In this document: in pieces, positions 30,926 to 33,380 of the stretch
Position numbering within the stretch: the stretch's first letter is position 1
Layout: every line of letters starts with the position of its first letter
Source of the DNA: an uncultured Dorea sp.
GTDB lineage: Bacteria; Bacillota; Clostridia; Lachnospirales; Lachnospiraceae
Length of the DNA stretch: 33,380 bases
Direction of reading: 5' to 3'
Assembly: GCA_910588745.1 (NCBI GenBank)
Contig: CAJURK010000036.1
Location: forward strand, 1 to 33,380
Program-made: the position numbers and the translations under genes
Notes under the pieces: generated by a model
What the model was told of the DNA's origin: nothing
The model's input: only the letters and a program-made list of their open reading frames with translations
Databases searched by the model: none

Positions 30926-30954
30926 ACACTATGCAGGGCTGCAAATAAATATTA
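30926..30954 (-). promoter_or_regulatory. Sigma-E-type sporulation promoter of yabP–yabQ
   Basis: On the minus strand TAATATT (30948-30954) matches the sigma-E -35 consensus KMATATT at every position. After 14 nt comes CATAGTGT (30926-30933), a partial match to CATACANT. The -35 overlaps the rqcP stop codon. The gene order and known sigma-E control of yabP in Bacillus support the call. Confidence 0.65.
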
Positions 30955-31191
30955 CAAGTATTTAAATAGCTCCTTCGCCTCTTCCTTCTTTGTCGTATCC
31001 CGGATATCTAAAACCTCTGCCTTAACGTTTCTTGTCCCGAACTGAATCTCAATCACATCGCCCGGCTTCACTTTAACGGAAGCCTTGGCAACAACGCCGT
31101 TTACCAGTACTCTGCCTGCGTCGCAAGCCTCGTTGGCTACCGTCCTTCTCTTAATCAGCCTTGACACCTTTAAAAATTTATCTAATCTCAT
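30952..31191 (-). CDS. rqcP: RqcP (YabO), S4-domain ribosome quality-control factor
   Basis: This 79-aa protein is a single S4 RNA-binding domain: MRLDKFLKVSRLIKRRTVANE, CDAGRVLVNGVVAKAS and VKPGDVIEIQFG. In Bacillus RqcP works with RqcH on stalled 50S subunits to add C-terminal alanine tails. The start at 31191 fits the family and has GGAG 6 nt upstream; nine further in-frame codons upstream are unlikely to be translated. It lies between hup and yabP as in Bacillus. The hup terminator precedes it, so it needs its own promoter or read-through; no convincing promoter was seen. Confidence 0.93.
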   Translation of the reverse strand: MRLDKFLKVSRLIKRRTVANEACDAGRVLVNGVVAKASVKVKPGDVIEIQFGTRNVKAEVLDIRDTTKKEEAKELFKYL

Positions 31192-31274
31192 TCTTCGCTC
31201 CTCTTCTATGAAATCCATTGCGTTCCGCGCGCTTTTACGTTTAAATTACAGTCTTCAGAAGCTCTTTCCCGCGT

Positions 31275-31314
31275 AAAACAAAGAGAAGCATCGGGAACCT
31301 CCCGATACCTCTCT
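31275..31314 (-). terminator. Terminator of hup
   Basis: On the minus strand AGAG/CTCT outer pairs and the TATCGGGA/TCCCGATG core form a long stem with a 3-nt loop, followed by TTTGTTTT. It lies about 23 nt past the hup stop. Confidence 0.85.
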
Positions 31315-31337
31315 ATACATGCTACAATCAAATCTTC

Positions 31338-31613
31338 TTATTTGTTAACAGCATCCTTTAACGCTTTACCTGCTTTGAACTTAGGCGCTGTACAAGCTTC
31401 AATCTTCATGGTACCGCCTGTCTGAGGATTTCTTCCCTCTCTGGCTGCTCTCTTACTTACTTCAAAAGTACCAAATCCAACTAACTGAACCTTCTCACCC
31501 TTCTGAAGCTCCTCAGTAACGACCTCAACAAACGCTGCTAAAGCTTTCTCTGAATCCTTCTTAGATAACTCTGCTTTGTCAGCGATCGCTGCAACCAACT
31601 CTGTTTTATTCAT
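31338..31613 (-). CDS. hup: HU family DNA-binding protein
   Basis: This 91-aa histone-like protein starts MNKTELVAAIADKAELSKKD. It has the DNA-binding arm region VQLVGFGTFEVSKRAAREGRNPQTG in two blocks and ends KFKAGKALKDAVNK. HU wraps and bends DNA as a dimer and is the main nucleoid protein in Firmicutes. GAGGAGG lies 7-8 nt before the ATG. It has a consensus promoter and a strong terminator, as expected for an abundant protein. Its place at the head of the rqcP–yabP–yabQ–divIC group is conserved. Confidence 0.97.
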   Translation of the reverse strand: MNKTELVAAIADKAELSKKDSEKALAAFVEVVTEELQKGEKVQLVGFGTFEVSKRAAREGRNPQTGGTMKIEACTAPKFKAGKALKDAVNK

Positions 31614-31660
31614 GTATAATTTCCTCCTCTTGTTTCTTTGCTACTTTATGCCTCATTCCT

Positions 31661-31689
31661 GTTATACATCTTTTCTATTTGTTTGTCAA
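31661..31689 (-). promoter_or_regulatory. Sigma-A promoter of hup
   Basis: On the minus strand TTGACA (31684-31689), a 17-nt spacer and TATAAC (31661-31666) lie about 48 nt before the hup ATG. The rest of 31690-31863 is A-rich on this strand and holds no ORF. Confidence 0.85.
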
Positions 31690-31863
31690 GGTAATATCCA
31701 GGAAACCGCTATTTTATGGGCTTTTTATGGATTTGACAGGCTTTTTTGTTTTTTCATTTACATTATTTTCCATTTTCTTTGCTTCTTTTTTGATTCTTCC
31801 CCAATCTTTGGCAGACGGTCGTTTCTCTCCTATTCTTTTTACAACTTGAAGACGGCGTTTTTG

Positions 31864-32850
31864 TTATAGGCTATATTCAAATATTTCTCTCAAAAGCTTC
31901 CTCTTTTCCTCCGTCTGCGTCACCGCCGTCTGAAATTTCTCCACGTTTTTAACCGATATCCACGCTTTATTTGACCGATAGTAAGAGCCGGCGATCTTCC
32001 AAAATTTCTCGGGATAGATAAATCTTACTTTCAGATATTCCATTTCCCGATCGCTGATAGGCCGGATCGCGCTGTACGCATTCAGCATACAATCGCACAA
32101 ATGCACGTTCCATCCGTGTTTTTCCATAGATTTGCGGAGAAAATAATACAAATCCTCCATCTGTACATTTCGCCTGAATTTTTCAAAATTTGTTGTTGCA
32201 ATCCCTTCCTGAGTCATCAGTACATTGTGATAATTATACTCTCCATGTACCAGATAATTTCCCACAATACTATCCGCATACAACCCGTCATAAGCAGAAG
32301 CGGCAAGTTCACAGACGGCCGCGTCGGCCCACTCATACAAAGAATCATACTCCTTTAGAAACTGCAGCTCAAAGTCGCCCTTCACAGTCCTGCCTCGGAT
32401 AAATTTGCGCACCTTCCGAAGTTCTCTGTTATGGCTCTCATATATATTTTTTAAATTGGATTCCTGAAATACAAACTCCTCTGTCGGCGCTACCATAATC
32501 AAGTGGAGCTTAGCCAGATTCTTTACTGCCTGGGATAGTTCTCTGCTTCTCCTGATATCGCATTCTCTCCCAAAATACCAGTGTTTGAGCATATATCTTC
32601 CGCCTTCTTCGGACACACTAATATAACCGCCTTCTTTATTGGGAAGAATCTGGTCTATCTCCGCATGGCCGGCTTCTTTCAATGCCTCTCCCAGTTTATA
32701 TAATGCAGGCACTTTCTTCTCGGAAATTCCGGCTTCCTTTAACAAAAACAACCCCTGGTCCGTATCACAAAAAAATGCACCTCTGGTCTTTCGGGTGCCT
32801 TTCACATCGACATCATACTGTTCCAGTACTTTCAATTCATACTCTTGCAT
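31864..32850 (-). CDS. CotS-family spore coat protein / aminoglycoside-phosphotransferase-like
   Basis: This protein of about 328 aa has the CotS/YutH pattern: a protein-kinase-like fold related to aminoglycoside phosphotransferases. The N-terminal lobe has VLEQYDVDVKGTRKTRGAFFC and LKEAG. The C-terminal lobe has YLVHGEYNYHNVLM in place of the kinase HGDxxxxN loop, so the catalytic Asp is changed to Glu (HGEYNYHN) and a structural role is likely. CotS proteins are spore coat components made in the mother cell. The start at 32850 is preferred (GGGG 8 nt upstream); an ATG at 32877 lies only a few nt after the predicted transcription start. A sigma-E-type promoter precedes it. Confidence 0.82.
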   Translation of the reverse strand: MQEYELKVLEQYDVDVKGTRKTRGAFFCDTDQGLFLLKEAGISEKKVPALYKLGEALKEAGHAEIDQILPNKEGGYISVSEEGGRYMLKHWYFGRECDIRRSRELSQAVKNLAKLHLIMVAPTEEFVFQESNLKNIYESHNRELRKVRKFIRGRTVKGDFELQFLKEYDSLYEWADAAVCELAASAYDGLYADSIVGNYLVHGEYNYHNVLMTQEGIATTNFEKFRRNVQMEDLYYFLRKSMEKHGWNVHLCDCMLNAYSAIRPISDREMEYLKVRFIYPEKFWKIAGSYYRSNKAWISVKNVEKFQTAVTQTEEKRKLLREIFEYSL

Positions 32851-32888
32851 AACCAAAACCCCTGCACCTTTATTCATCCGTTCTTTTC

Positions 32889-32917
32889 AATGTATGAGAG
32901 AATGGGGCGGATTATGC
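32889..32917 (-). promoter_or_regulatory. Sigma-E-type sporulation promoter of the CotS-like gene
   Basis: On the minus strand GCATAAT (32911-32917) matches the sigma-E -35 consensus KMATATT at six of seven positions. After exactly 14 nt comes CATACATT (32889-32896), a full match to CATACANT. Transcription would start near 32882. Confidence 0.75.
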
Positions 32918-32940
32918 ACTTTATCTTTGGGTTGTGTGTA

Positions 32941-33150
32941 CCCGGGCGTCTGCGCTGCCAGAGTACGGCGCTGCCAGAGTACGGCTATACCGGGTGCGCC
33001 GAACTCCGTTGCGCGAGGCATTCCGATGAGCCTTTGAAAGCAAAAATCATGGAAGTATGGCTTCCATGATTTCTTAAGTCTCATCTCCATTGCGCAAAAG
33101 TCGTTTGGCGCACCCGGTATAGCCGTACTCTGGCAGCGCAGACGCCCGGG
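32941..33150. mobile_element. 210-bp palindromic MITE-like element
   Basis: Long inverted arms (32941-33000 and 33107-33150) begin and end in CCCGGG and share CGTCTGCGCTGCCAGAGTA and CTATACCGGGTGCGCC. The interior is also palindromic: TTGCGC, GATGAG/CTCATC and the central ATCATGGAAG/CTTCCATGAT hairpin pair in order. The left arm carries a tandem duplication of CGCTGCCAGAGTACGG (32953-32968 and 32969-32984) that is single in the right arm. No transposase is encoded, and no target-site duplication is obvious. Short ORFs across it are artefacts of the repeat. Confidence 0.75.
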
Positions 33151-33272
33151 GAGGAATACTTACGGCCTTTCTTTTAGGTTTGGTTCGTTGTTTTTTGTAT
33201 ACTGTGTATCCGTATCGTTTTAGTTTCTTGTTTTGCAGGGTGTATGGATTTCTCCAGCTGGGAACACGGCAG
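33151..33272. other. Spacer between the palindromic element and the partial gene
   Basis: This is T-rich on the plus strand with no recognised gene. The minus-strand frame through it runs on into the palindrome and is not credible. Confidence 0.3.
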
Positions 33273-33380
33273 TCAGCGCCCGTGGGGCGCCGCATATTTT
33301 AGGAGTTCTTCTTTTGTGTTGCGTTCTGGTGATTCTATTACCAGTTCTAGAAGTTCGTTTAGGGTTTCTCCGATTTCTTT
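33273..33380 (-). CDS. C-terminal end of an unidentified protein (partial)
   Basis: On the minus strand an open frame enters from the right edge and gives 35 residues before a TGA: it begins KEIGETLNELLELVIE and ends EELLKYAAPHGR. The residues read as an amphipathic, charged helix, so it is plausibly real coding sequence, but the family is not recognised. The 5' part lies outside the window. Confidence 0.4.
   Translation of the reverse strand, partial: KEIGETLNELLELVIESPERNTKEELLKYAAPHGR

Noticed and set aside
33074..33295. A 73-codon minus-strand ORF rich in Lys/Arg at the right end
   Set aside because: Its C-terminal third is translation of the palindromic element arm, it is out of frame with the partial gene it overlaps, and it has no ribosome binding site.
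1..33380. CRISPR arrays, prophage modules, toxin–antitoxin pairs or biosynthetic clusters
   Set aside because: No regularly spaced direct repeats, phage structural genes, toxin-like gene pairs or synthase modules were seen; the genes are mostly housekeeping and sporulation.

Overview
The window looks like chromosomal DNA of an anaerobic, spore-forming Firmicute, most likely a Lachnospiraceae (Clostridium cluster XIVa) species. The signs are the hup–rqcP–yabP–yabQ–divIC–spoIIE–tilS–hpt–ftsH sporulation/division cluster, the murB–rapZ–whiA–crh string, a type III glutamine synthetase, split transketolase genes and strong AGGAGG ribosome binding sites. The family assignment is inference from gene order and protein style; no database was searched. 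Most genes lie on the minus strand.

Layout from left to right. (1) 1–5.4 kb: a small HAAS/DUF1700-like membrane protein, glnN, class II fructose-bisphosphate aldolase, tRNA-Glu(CTC) and a DgkB/YegS-type lipid kinase. (2) 5.4–8.4 kb: the operon murB–rapZ–whiA–crh, in which the Crh-like protein has Asp at position 15; the yvcK gene found in the Bacillus version is absent. (3) 8.6–9.9 kb: a plus-strand CNNM/CBS (CorC/HlyC) transporter behind a long imperfect palindrome. (4) 10–15.6 kb: a hexitol/sorbose-type locus. A minus-strand arm carries a zinc dehydrogenase, a SorC-family regulator and a class II aldolase. A divergent plus-strand arm carries gutM, srlA and srlE. It has no EIIA gene and no short-chain hexitol-phosphate dehydrogenase. 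(5) 15.6–17.4 kb: transketolase in two overlapping halves. (6) 17.6–21.2 kb: pfk–dnaX–ybaB–recR, which reads as one operon. (7) 21.3–22.2 kb: methionine aminopeptidase on the plus strand. (8) 22.2–32.9 kb: the conserved sporulation/division/proteostasis cluster, extended at its 3' end by a GH13 glycosidase coupled to ftsH and preceded by a CotS-like spore coat gene. (9) 32.9–33.4 kb: a 210-bp palindromic MITE-like element and the C-terminal end of an unidentified gene.

Regulation is readable at many points. Good sigma-A promoters stand before glnN, fba, tRNA-Glu, murB, transketolase and hup. Two close matches to the sporulation sigma-E consensus stand before yabP and the CotS-like gene. A wide-spaced promoter of the Spo0A-activated type is possible before spoIIE. 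Rho-independent terminators separate most transcription units.

No wholly new multi-gene system is evident. The most notable items are the membrane-domain-less SpoIIE, the Asp15 Crh, the incomplete hexitol PTS with an alternative dehydrogenase/aldolase, the ftsH–GH13 coupling, and several large intergenic palindromes.
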